From an uncultured Caulobacteraceae bacterium (GTDB lineage: Bacteria; Pseudomonadota; Alphaproteobacteria; Caulobacterales; TH1-2), in contig CALBST010000143.1 of assembly GCA_937967425.1 (NCBI GenBank), positions 1 to 20,233 of the forward strand: 20,233 nt of DNA, given 5' to 3'. Positions 1 to 6,642 of this stretch are shown one piece after another; within the stretch, counting starts at the first letter, position 1; the number at the start of each line of letters is the position of its first letter. The notes beneath the pieces were generated by a model. That model had not been told where the DNA came from and ran no database searches. It worked only from the letters and a program-made list of their open reading frames with translations. The translations under genes and the position numbers were made by a program.

Positions 1-2
1 GG

Positions 3-80
3 AGCGGCGTGCCCGACCAAGCGTTCCGCGCCTCCACGGTGCGGGCGGCTGGCCTCTTGAAGCGCTGGGGGATGCGCTAG
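3..80 (+). CDS. Possible C-terminal tail of an upstream gene (partial)
   Basis: One plus-strand frame is open from the window edge to a TAG at 78-80 and reads SGVPDQAFRASTVRAAGL followed by LKRWGMR. The composition is protein-like, and an inverted repeat follows 8 bp after the stop. About 25 codons is too little to name a family, and another plus frame is open to 118, so this is only a plausible guess at the end of a gene lying mostly outside the window. Confidence 0.22.
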   Translation, partial: SGVPDQAFRASTVRAAGLLKRWGMR

Positions 81-87
81 AGGCAAA

Positions 88-119
88 GTCAAACACGGCC
101 CCGAGCGGACGCGTTTGAC
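88..119. repeat. Imperfect inverted repeat GTCAAAC...GTTTGAC
   Basis: GTCAAAC at 88-94 is repeated in inverse at 113-119. After one mismatched pair, a further CG/CG pair extends the stem. The loop is about 12-13 nt and GC-rich. It starts 8 bp after the TAG at 78-80. No T-tract follows on either strand, so an intrinsic terminator is not well supported. A protein-binding site or mRNA stem are the alternatives. Confidence 0.4.
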
Positions 120-189
120 CATCGTCAAGTCGTAGCGTGGTCGATTGCCGCAATGGCCGAGGCGGATGCTTCAAGGAACGGCGGGCGGT

Positions 190-203
190 TTGATCGGCCT
201 CAA
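190..203 (+). promoter_or_regulatory. Possible FNR/DNR box (one mismatch) before the small gene
   Basis: TTGATCGGCCTCAA matches TTGAT-N4-ATCAA at 9 of 10 defined positions. Its centre is 196.5, so the classical class II spacing of 41.5 would put a transcription start near 238. That leaves a 15-nt leader that still contains the GGGGA-like ribosome-binding stretch before the ATG at 253. The fit is suggestive, but one mismatched site alone is weak. Confidence 0.4.
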
Positions 204-252
204 TATCGAGGCCGGCCATGGGCGCAAAGCTTGATGTGGGGAGCCTGCGCCA

Positions 253-471
253 ATGAACGATGCCTCCGCACTTGATCTCTTGCGCCAGTGTGAGGAAGCG
301 CACGCCGCCGGGCGCGATTTTCCCACGATCTGGAACACGCTCTTGAAACGCCATCCGCTCGTGCGCGGCATACCCGGCCACGAAGTCCGGAGCGGCGAAG
401 TCCTCATCGTCGTGCAATTGCTGAGCGGCCAACGGCTCGCCTCATCGACGCGCGGTTTTTCTCTCCTCTAG
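253..471 (+). CDS. Small hypothetical protein, 72 aa
   Basis: This soluble-looking 72-residue protein starts MNDASALDLLRQCEEAHAAG and ends in GFSLL. I do not recognise a family and propose no function. A helical, charged N-terminal half contains DFPTIWNTLLKRHPLV; the second half is hydrophobic and beta-like (EVLIVVQLL). There is no signal peptide, membrane segment or Cys-rich motif. A GGGGAG stretch lies about 11 nt before the ATG, and a one-mismatch FNR-type box sits 56 bp upstream. It precedes the tryptophanase gene by 60 bp in the same direction. A minus-strand frame overlaps it (171-407), but its Arg/Pro/Ser-rich product looks like an antisense shadow. The protein-like composition and the plausible upstream signals make this strand the better choice. 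Confidence 0.55.
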   Translation: MNDASALDLLRQCEEAHAAGRDFPTIWNTLLKRHPLVRGIPGHEVRSGEVLIVVQLLSGQRLASSTRGFSLL

Positions 472-479
472 CGGAGAGA
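460..479 (+). repeat. Hairpin overlapping the stop codon of the small gene
   Basis: CTCTCC (461-466) pairs with GGAGAG (473-478), and T460/A479 extends it. The loop holds the TAG stop at 469-471. A TTTTT run lies before the hairpin, not after it, so it is not a canonical terminator on the plus strand, and on the minus strand it is followed by A residues. It ends 5 bp before the perfect FNR-type box at 484-497. Confidence 0.4.
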
Positions 480-483
480 GCCA

Positions 484-497
484 TTGATGCGCATCAA
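484..497 (+). promoter_or_regulatory. Perfect FNR/DNR-type box before tryptophanase
   Basis: TTGATGCGCATCAA is a perfect 14-bp palindrome matching TTGAT-N4-ATCAA. Its centre, 490.5, is exactly 41.5 bp before the A of the ATG at 532. In class II FNR-type promoters the transcription start lies 41.5 bp from the box centre, so transcription would start at or next to the ATG. A poor -10-like TAAGGC sits at 520-525. It is the only recognised regulatory site in the 60-bp gap before the gene. Confidence 0.75.
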
Positions 498-531
498 ACG
501 AGTTCGTCCCGCCGCACGTTAAGGCCTTCGC

Positions 532-1899
532 ATGCGAACCATCATCGAGCCGTTCCGCATCAAGTCGGTCGAGCCAATCCGAATGACCTCGCGCACTGAG
601 CGGCAGGAGATTCTTGCCCGCGCTGGCTACAATCTATTCCGCATCCGAGCTGAAGACGTCATCGTCGACCTTCTGACCGATTCAGGCGTTGCGGCGATGA
701 GCGCCGAACAATGGGCCGCGCTTATGCGCGGCGATGAATCTTATGCAGGCTCAGCCTCGTTCGAAAGGTTTGACGCGGCGGTAAAGCGGCTTATGCCGTT
801 CAAGCACGTGATCCCCACCCATCAGGGGCGCGCAGCCGAAGCCATTCTATTTGCGCTCCTGGGCGGGCCAGGAAAAATCATCCCATCCAACACTCACTTC
901 GATACGACCCGCGCCAATATCGAGGCGACGAACGCCGAAGCAATCGATCTTATCTGCGCCGCGGCTGACGATGTCGCCTCCGAGGCTCCGTTCAAGGGAA
1001 ACATGGACCTGGAACGTCTGGGCGCCCTTCTGGAGCGCGACGGCGCGCGGATTCCCTGCGTCATGATGACGATCACCAATAATGCGGGCGGCGGTCAGCC
1101 CGCCAGTCTTGCGAACATTAGGGCGGTTGCCGAAATCGCGCGCCGCCATGGCAAACTCTTCGTCATCGACGGCTGCCGCTTTGCGGAGAATGCCTGGTTT
1201 GTCAAAGAGCGGGAGGAGGGGCAGAAGCACCGAGCCATCGTAGAAATCGTCAACGACATCTTCGCCTGCGCCGACGCCATGACGATGTCGGCCAAGAAAG
1301 ACGCCTTCGCCAATATCGGCGGCTGGCTCGCGCTCAATGACGACGAGTTGGCCGAAGAAGCGCGGACCCGTCTTATCCTCACGGAGGGCTTTCCGACTTA
1401 CGGCGGACTGGCTGGGCGCGATCTTGACGCCATCGCCCAAGGCCTGTCCGAGATCATCGATGAAGACTATCTGCGCTATCGCGTGCGCGTGAACGAATAT
1501 GTACTTGAACGGCTTATCGCCAAGGATGTTCCGATTGTACGCCCGGCGGGCGGACATGCGGTGTTCTTGGACGCCGGCGCAATGCTTCCCCACATTCCGC
1601 CGCTCCACTACCCGGGGCAGGCGCTCGCCACGGCGCTTTACGAAGAAGGCGGTGTGCGCGGCTGCGAGATCGGCAGCGTCATGTTCGGAAGCCACCCTGA
1701 CGGCAGCGAGCGGCCGGCGCGCCGCGAACTGGTGCGCTTGGCCATGCCACGCCGGGTCTATACGCAAAGTCACGCTGACTATGTCGTCGAGACGATTCTC
1801 GCCGTGCACCGGCGGCGCAGCGCTCTCGGCGGCATGCGGATTGTCCGTCAGCCACGGGCGCTTCGACATTTCACGGCTGCGTTCAGCCCGATGTGCTGA
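532..1899 (+). CDS. tnaA: Tryptophanase (L-tryptophan indole-lyase)
   Basis: This PLP enzyme splits tryptophan into indole, pyruvate and ammonia in the cytoplasm. The 455 residues align along their whole length with E. coli TnaA (471 aa): EPFRI near the N terminus, FVDLLTDSG-like IVDLLTDSG, IPTHQGR, TITNNAGGGQP, the PLP-lysine motif MSAKKDA, EGFPTYGG, GGHAVFLDAG and the terminal LRHFTA. Residues separating tryptophanase from tyrosine phenol-lyase favour tryptophanase: FDTT rather than FTTT, CEIGS rather than an MERG-type motif, and His rather than Phe in LRHFTA. The ATG at 532 is preferred over one at 583 because the upstream residues match TnaA; AAGG lies 7 nt before it. No tnaC-like leader peptide or tnaB permease is visible. 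It converges on and overlaps the GNAT gene by 17 bp. A perfect FNR-type box suggests low-oxygen induction. Confidence 0.93.
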   Translation: MRTIIEPFRIKSVEPIRMTSRTERQEILARAGYNLFRIRAEDVIVDLLTDSGVAAMSAEQWAALMRGDESYAGSASFERFDAAVKRLMPFKHVIPTHQGRAAEAILFALLGGPGKIIPSNTHFDTTRANIEATNAEAIDLICAAADDVASEAPFKGNMDLERLGALLERDGARIPCVMMTITNNAGGGQPASLANIRAVAEIARRHGKLFVIDGCRFAENAWFVKEREEGQKHRAIVEIVNDIFACADAMTMSAKKDAFANIGGWLALNDDELAEEARTRLILTEGFPTYGGLAGRDLDAIAQGLSEIIDEDYLRYRVRVNEYVLERLIAKDVPIVRPAGGHAVFLDAGAMLPHIPPLHYPGQALATALYEEGGVRGCEIGSVMFGSHPDGSERPARRELVRLAMPRRVYTQSHADYVVETILAVHRRRSALGGMRIVRQPRALRHFTAAFSPMC

Positions 1900-2476
1900 G
1901 ACCGAGTTTACGCCATTGCTCGATACTCATCTCCCAATAGCGCGAGCGACGTTCGCTTCCATCGGCGCGCCGGGACTGGCGTTCCCCCATGGGCAAGAAG
2001 CCGGCAGCCTCGATCACGCGTGCTGAACGCACATTGTCGAGCGCTGCGGTCACACAGATGAGGCGGACTTTTAACGCCTCAAACATCCAAGCAAAGCTAC
2101 GCAATGCTCCAGTCTTGCCGAGGCCCGCGCCCTGATGCTCGGCGCGAAAGCCTCCGGCGATCTCCGCGGCGGCCAGTTCGGGCCAAACCGTGAAGTAGGA
2201 GTAGGAATAGATCGTACCGTCAGCCGCGCCGCGAACCGTCAGGAGCGCCTCGCCGCGCTGGCGCTTCGCTCGCGCGTCGGCGATCCACGCGCTCACCGTC
2301 TCTAGCGTGATCGGCGAGGGCAGATCGTATATCGCGTTCGATAGCGAGGGATCAGCCAGCAAGTGTGTCAGCGCTTGCACATCGCTCTCGCTTGCTTCCA
2401 TACAATCGCCACCGAGACCCGACGGATCGGCCGCGATGACGGCGGCGCGAATGGTGCCGGCCTCCTCCGGCGTCAC
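1883..2476 (-). CDS. GNAT-family N-acetyltransferase
   Basis: The C-terminal half has the GNAT acetyl-CoA site: FRAEHQGAGLGKTGALRSFA is motif A (R/Q-x-x-G-x-G/A), followed by a beta strand and ALDNVRSARVIEAAGF, the usual motif B region, then a C-terminal strand ending near YWEMSIEQWRKLG. Such enzymes transfer an acetyl group from acetyl-CoA to an amine; the substrate is not predictable here. The GTG at 2476 overlaps the stop of the upstream FAD-oxidase gene as GTGA, the pattern used across this locus. A GTG at 2506 is an alternative adding ten residues. It is the last minus-strand gene, and its 3' end overlaps that of tryptophanase. Its role in the cluster is unknown. Confidence 0.8.
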   Translation of the reverse strand: MTPEEAGTIRAAVIAADPSGLGGDCMEASESDVQALTHLLADPSLSNAIYDLPSPITLETVSAWIADARAKRQRGEALLTVRGAADGTIYSYSYFTVWPELAAAEIAGGFRAEHQGAGLGKTGALRSFAWMFEALKVRLICVTAALDNVRSARVIEAAGFLPMGERQSRRADGSERRSRYWEMSIEQWRKLGLSTSG

Positions 2477-3924
2477 ATAGAGCCGGGTCTTCGGCGGCGC
2501 GCGCACCGCCGTTGGGCCGTTTTGGCGGCGCGATAATCGCTGTCCGGCGCCGATAGGAAGATCTTTTCCGGGTTCATGATCCCTTTGGGGTCGAGCCCAG
2601 CTTTAATAGCGGCCATCAGATCGACTGCGCCACCCAATTCGTGGCGAAGTGATTCGCGCTTTCCCATGCCTATGCCGTGCTCGCCGGTTGATGTGCCATC
2701 CATCGCAATCGCGCGCGCCACGAGTGTGTCGTTGAAACGTTTGGCCGCGTCGGTTTCTTCGGGTTTGGTTGTGTCGAGCAGCAAGATGACATGGAAGTTG
2801 CCGTCGCCGATATGGCCAAGAACCACCGCTGGAAACGGCAACGCGGCGATGTCCTTCTTGGTCTCTTCAATGCACTCGGGCAATCGGCTGATGGGGACGC
2901 AGACATCTGTCGACCAAGGACGCGCCCCAGGGCGCAAGCTGAGCGCGGCAAGGCCTGCATTGTGCCTAGCCTTCCAGAGTTGATTGCGCGCTTCGGTTTC
3001 AACAGCCCAACGAAAGTCGCCGCCGCCATTGTCTCTGGCGATGGCGCGCGCCCGTTCCGCGTGAGCGGCGACGTCTTCCGCGGAACCGTGAAACTCCAGA
3101 AACAAGGCGTCGCTTTGGGCGTAGTCAGTCGCGAACGTATGGTTGACCGCCCCCATTGCGACGTCGTCGAGGTATTCGGCGCGCGCCAGCGGCAGCCCGC
3201 ATTGAATTGCCTCAATCACCGTCGAGGTCGCTCCTCGTGACGATGCGAAGGCGCACACCGCCGCACTCATAGCTTCGGGGACAGGGTGCAATTTCAGCGT
3301 CACGTCGGCGATGATGCCGAGCGTGCCTTCGCTGCCGACGAAGAGATGGGTTAAGTCATAGCCGGCCGAAGATTTGCGCGCCCGGCGCGCCGTCTTGATG
3401 ACCTGCCCGTTCGCCGTGACGACCGTCAGCGCAATCACATTTTCGCGCATGCCGCCATAGCGGAGCGTGGTCGTTCCGGAAGCGCGGGTCGAGGCCATGC
3501 CGCCGATGCTGGCGTCGGCGCCGGGATCAACCGGAAAGAAGAGCCCGGTATGGCGCAGCTCTTCGTTGAGGGCCGAGCGCGTCACACCCGGTTCCACCGT
3601 GCAATCCTGGTCCTCGGTGCTGACGCGGAGCACGCGCTTCATGCCGGAAAGATCGATCGAGACGCCGCCGCGTGGCGCGCCGACATGGCATTCGAGCGAT
3701 GTGCCGGCGCCATAAGGAATGATCGGAACCTTGTGTTCGGCGCAGGCACGAACGATGGCGATGATTTCTTCCAGAGTCTCGGCCGTTGCGACCGCCTGTG
3801 GCGGCAGCGGCGCAAAATGCATGCCGGCGCCTGCGTGCTGGTCGCGAACCGCGACGGCTCGGCTGAAGCGGGCGCCGAGCAGGGTCGAGAGCTGCGCGCA
3901 GAGCGCGCTGGGCAAGTCCTTCAT
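2473..3924 (-). CDS. FAD-linked 2-hydroxyacid oxidase, D-lactate dehydrogenase (LdhD/GlcD) type
   Basis: The 483-residue protein belongs to the VAO/PCMH-type flavoproteins that oxidise D-2-hydroxy acids to 2-oxo acids and pass electrons to a cytochrome or quinone. FAD-domain marks are IIPYGAGTSLECH (about 68-80), PVDPGADASIGGMASTRASG (131-150), LRYGGMRENV and LFVGSEGTLGII. The C-terminal domain holds GHIGDGNFH, the metal/substrate histidine motif, and TGEHGIGMGKRE. D-lactate dehydrogenase is the likeliest assignment, but glycolate and longer hydroxy acids are handled by close relatives. No Fe-S partner such as GlcF lies nearby, which suits a single-chain LdhD enzyme. The ATG at 3924 overlaps the upstream stop as ATGA; the longer open frame to 4203 is an artefact. 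The Arg-rich tail after the family's usual MNPEKIF end is unusual. Confidence 0.87.
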   Translation of the reverse strand: MKDLPSALCAQLSTLLGARFSRAVAVRDQHAGAGMHFAPLPPQAVATAETLEEIIAIVRACAEHKVPIIPYGAGTSLECHVGAPRGGVSIDLSGMKRVLRVSTEDQDCTVEPGVTRSALNEELRHTGLFFPVDPGADASIGGMASTRASGTTTLRYGGMRENVIALTVVTANGQVIKTARRARKSSAGYDLTHLFVGSEGTLGIIADVTLKLHPVPEAMSAAVCAFASSRGATSTVIEAIQCGLPLARAEYLDDVAMGAVNHTFATDYAQSDALFLEFHGSAEDVAAHAERARAIARDNGGGDFRWAVETEARNQLWKARHNAGLAALSLRPGARPWSTDVCVPISRLPECIEETKKDIAALPFPAVVLGHIGDGNFHVILLLDTTKPEETDAAKRFNDTLVARAIAMDGTSTGEHGIGMGKRESLRHELGGAVDLMAAIKAGLDPKGIMNPEKIFLSAPDSDYRAAKTAQRRCARRRRPGSM

Positions 3925-5453
3925 CGGATCATCACCTCGATGAGTGCGGGACCAGGACTGGCGTAGCTGCGCGTCAGTGCGGCGGTGAGCGCCGCGGGTG
4001 TTTCCACGCGCTCGGCGGGAACGCCAAAGCCGCGCGCGATGCTGCAGAAGTCGATCGCGGGGCGCTTCAGGTCGAAGAGCGCGTTCGCCGCCTCGGACAA
4101 TTGATTGACGCCGGCACGCATCATCTCCAGGCGCAAGATGGCGTAAGCGCCGTTGTTGAGAATGACATTGGTTACGTCGAGGCCCTCGCGCGCTTGCGTC
4201 CACAGCGCCTGGATCGTGTAGAGCGCGCTGCCGTCTGCCTCCAAAGCGATGACTCTACGTTCTGGGCAGGCGATTGCCGCGCCCGTCGCGAGCGGCAGAC
4301 CTTGGCCAATCGATCCGCCGGTCAGCGTCAGCCAGTCGTGTGGCGGACTGGCGGCGGCCAATTCATAACAGAAGAGACCCGCTGTGTTGGATTCATCGCA
4401 GACGATGGCGTTGGCGGGCAGCGTGGACGCAAAGCATTGCGCTAATGCGGTTGGATCAATTGCGCCGCCAACGGGCGGCGAGGGCGTTGTTGGAAGCGGC
4501 GCCACAACGTCGCCAGTCTCAAGTAACGCGGCGAGCGCTTTGAGCGCGCGCTCGACGCCGCCGCCATTGGCGGTGAGTGAAAACATGCGTGCGCCATCGG
4601 GCGAGAGTTTCGTCGGCCGTCCGGGAAGGGCGAAGAACGCGACGGGCTCAGCGGCGCCGGCGAGAACGATGGTCTCCACCTCAGCTAAGGCGGCGGCGGC
4701 CATCTCGCTGAGATAAGGCAAGCGTTTCAACTGCGCTGCCGATCCCTCGCGGCGCACGCGAGCGGGAAAAGTCTCGATTAGAACAAGAGCGCCGGTCTTG
4801 GCGCCGATCCGTTGAGCGGCCGAACAAGCCGCCGCGGAGAGGAATCGTCCGCCGAGCAAGAGCAAGGTACGCGGTCCCAAGAGCTGAGCCGCTTCTTCAA
4901 TGCAGTTGGAATCGAGCCTCTCATCAGGCGCCGGCGCCGGTGATAGGAGTGCAAGCGCATCATCGCTCCAGGCAATGTCGGCAGGCAGAATAAGAGCGGC
5001 GGGACCCAGCAGCCGCGCCGCTGCAAATGCGTCGCGCGTCAAGGGGAGCAGATCAGCGGTTTCCTCCACCGTTTGAACCCATGATGAAACCGGGCGCGCC
5101 AGAGCGGCGATATCGCTCGCCAGCGGCGGATTGTTGGCGCGGTGGAACGTGGCGTGCTCGCCAATCAACGAGACGATTGGCGTTCGCGCGCGATAGGCGT
5201 TGTGCAAATTGGCGAGCCCGTTGCCGAGGCCTGGACCCAAATGAAGCAACGTCAACGCCGGCGCCTGCATCATGCGGCCATAACCGTCAGCGGCGCCCGT
5301 CGCCACGCCTTCGAACAGACATAAGACCGGGCGGATGTCCGGCGCGGAATCGAGCGCTGCGACCAGGTGCATTTCAGAGGTGCCGGGGTTGGCAAAGCAG
5401 GCCCGAACGCCTTCGCGCTGAGCAAGCTCCAGCAGGCTTTGGGCCGCCTTCAT
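3921..5453 (-). CDS. ThDP-dependent enzyme (acetolactate synthase / benzoylformate decarboxylase-like)
   Basis: The 510-residue protein has the three-domain layout of the IlvB/MdlC superfamily, which decarboxylates or ligates 2-oxo acids. The N-terminal Pyr domain has FANPGTSEMHLVAALD and the cofactor-activating glutamate in LFEGVATGAADGYGRM (Glu48). The C-terminal PP domain has TGGSIGQGLPLATGAAIA and the ThDP/Mg2+ motif EADGSALYT (405-413), where the usual GDG reads ADG, ending in the Asn pair NN (433-434). No ilvH-type small subunit is adjacent and the FAD-binding insert of true AHAS is not obvious, so biosynthetic acetolactate synthase is unlikely. Pairing with a hydroxyacid oxidase by ATGA overlap suggests a 2-hydroxy acid to 2-oxo acid to aldehyde or acyloin route. 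The substrate is unknown. It also overlaps the upstream hydroxylase gene. Confidence 0.85.
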   Translation of the reverse strand: MKAAQSLLELAQREGVRACFANPGTSEMHLVAALDSAPDIRPVLCLFEGVATGAADGYGRMMQAPALTLLHLGPGLGNGLANLHNAYRARTPIVSLIGEHATFHRANNPPLASDIAALARPVSSWVQTVEETADLLPLTRDAFAAARLLGPAALILPADIAWSDDALALLSPAPAPDERLDSNCIEEAAQLLGPRTLLLLGGRFLSAAACSAAQRIGAKTGALVLIETFPARVRREGSAAQLKRLPYLSEMAAAALAEVETIVLAGAAEPVAFFALPGRPTKLSPDGARMFSLTANGGGVERALKALAALLETGDVVAPLPTTPSPPVGGAIDPTALAQCFASTLPANAIVCDESNTAGLFCYELAAASPPHDWLTLTGGSIGQGLPLATGAAIACPERRVIALEADGSALYTIQALWTQAREGLDVTNVILNNGAYAILRLEMMRAGVNQLSEAANALFDLKRPAIDFCSIARGFGVPAERVETPAALTAALTRSYASPGPALIEVMIR

Positions 5454-6625
5454 GCGTTGGCGCCGCTGAGGCTCGCTTCGACCAGCCGGCGCGCTCCAGG
5501 CGTGACGTTCATCAGCCGAAGACCTGCGCCGCGCGCCCAGCGCGCAAGCATGCGCTCGTCAGCGTAGAGTTTGGCGATCGCGTTAGTGGCCGCGAAGAGC
5601 GGAAGCGTCGCGCGTCTATGATCGCGCTCATAGCGGCTGAGGCCCGGGCTGGCGCCAATATCACGACTCTCCCGGCTCGCGGCGAGGACCTCACGCCCGA
5701 GCACGAAGGCGCCACGCAAGCCGAAGTTGAAGCCATGCGCGGTGACCGGATGCATGCCGACGGCTGCATCGCCCAAGAGCGCAAACCGGGGCGCAATGAA
5801 GCGATCCGCGTAGACCGCAACCAACGGATAGTAGAAGCGCTCGCTCGTCAGCGTGATATCGCCCCAGCGGCGCTGCGTGCGGCGTTCGACCTCGCGTGCG
5901 AAGTCGTCGGCTTTCAGCGCCTTGATTTCCTCCATTTCGAGCGCGTCCAGCGTCAGAATGAAAGAGGATTGCCGGTCCCAGAGCGGCAGCATCGCGATCG
6001 TTTGTCCGCGATCGAACCACTCGGTGGCGATATTGTCGTGCGGCCGTGTATGGCGCGCGCGGCAAACCAACATGGTGCGTCCAAAGTCAACCATGCGAGC
6101 GCCGATGCCCTGGCTTTGGCGCAAGGCCGAAAATCTCGTGTCGGCCCCGACGATGAGCTTGGCCGCGAGTGCGCCACCATCCTGAAGTCGCACCTCGGCG
6201 CTTTTGTCATCTATAGCGGCGACGTGCGCCGTGCTCCCTGCGAACAGATCGCAATTGTTTTGAGCCTGCACGCAATCGAACAAGGTGCGGCGAAGAGCGG
6301 CGTTCGATACGAGCGCTCCCAGCGGCTCGCGGCGGCCGCGATCGGTGAATGGCAAGACGTAGGAAGAAGCGCCGTCCAGCACTTCGGCGCGCGAGAGGGG
6401 AGCGGCTTCGTCTTCCTTTAGGCGCTGCCATGCGCCAAGTGTACGCAGCCGTTCGATGGATGCGCGGGTGAGCGCGATCTCGCGCCCGTCATAGGCGGGA
6501 TCGCTCAAGGCGGTTGCCGGCGACTTGTCGATAAGCGCAATACGCAGCGGCGCTTCGGCGAGCCGCGCGGCGAGGCTTAGGCCCGCCGGTCCGGCGCCGA
6601 CGATGATCAGATCATAATCACGCAT
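5450..6625 (-). CDS. ubiM: UbiH/UbiM-family FAD ring hydroxylase, probable ubiquinone biosynthesis
   Basis: The 391-residue flavoprotein monooxygenase has GAGPAG (10-15) in a Rossmann fold, GAD (160-162) and the FAD ribityl motif LLGDAAVGMHPVTAHGFNFG (284-302). Within UbiH/UbiF/UbiI/UbiM proteins, the PAYDGREIALT stretch (44-53) resembles what I recall of UbiM, which hydroxylates several positions of the ubiquinone ring in many alphaproteobacteria. Assignment to UbiM rather than UbiH is from memory and needs a profile search. The ATG at 6625 is chosen because GGAAG precedes it and the Rossmann fold follows at once. It lies 17 bp after nnrS and overlaps the ThDP gene start. The oddity is an enzyme class that uses O2 inside a nitrate-respiration locus. 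Confidence 0.8.
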   Translation of the reverse strand: MRDYDLIIVGAGPAGLSLAARLAEAPLRIALIDKSPATALSDPAYDGREIALTRASIERLRTLGAWQRLKEDEAAPLSRAEVLDGASSYVLPFTDRGRREPLGALVSNAALRRTLFDCVQAQNNCDLFAGSTAHVAAIDDKSAEVRLQDGGALAAKLIVGADTRFSALRQSQGIGARMVDFGRTMLVCRARHTRPHDNIATEWFDRGQTIAMLPLWDRQSSFILTLDALEMEEIKALKADDFAREVERRTQRRWGDITLTSERFYYPLVAVYADRFIAPRFALLGDAAVGMHPVTAHGFNFGLRGAFVLGREVLAASRESRDIGASPGLSRYERDHRRATLPLFAATNAIAKLYADERMLARWARGAGLRLMNVTPGARRLVEASLSGANA

Positions 6626-6642
6626 GGGATCTTCCTTCGCGT

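Noticed and set aside
460..479. Hairpin as an intrinsic terminator of the small gene
   Set aside because: The T-run precedes the stem on the plus strand instead of following it, and A residues follow on the minus strand.
847..1869. 340-aa minus-strand open frame inside tryptophanase
   Set aside because: Antisense shadow of a gene with full-length TnaA homology; no recognisable domain.
3925..4203. N-terminal extension of the FAD oxidase to 4203
   Set aside because: It is an out-of-frame reading of the ThDP gene; the ATGA overlap at 3924 and the family start support the shorter protein.
5027..6421. 464-aa plus-strand open frame across the ThDP and hydroxylase genes
   Set aside because: Arg-rich, spans two real minus-strand genes with clear cofactor motifs, and has no family signature.
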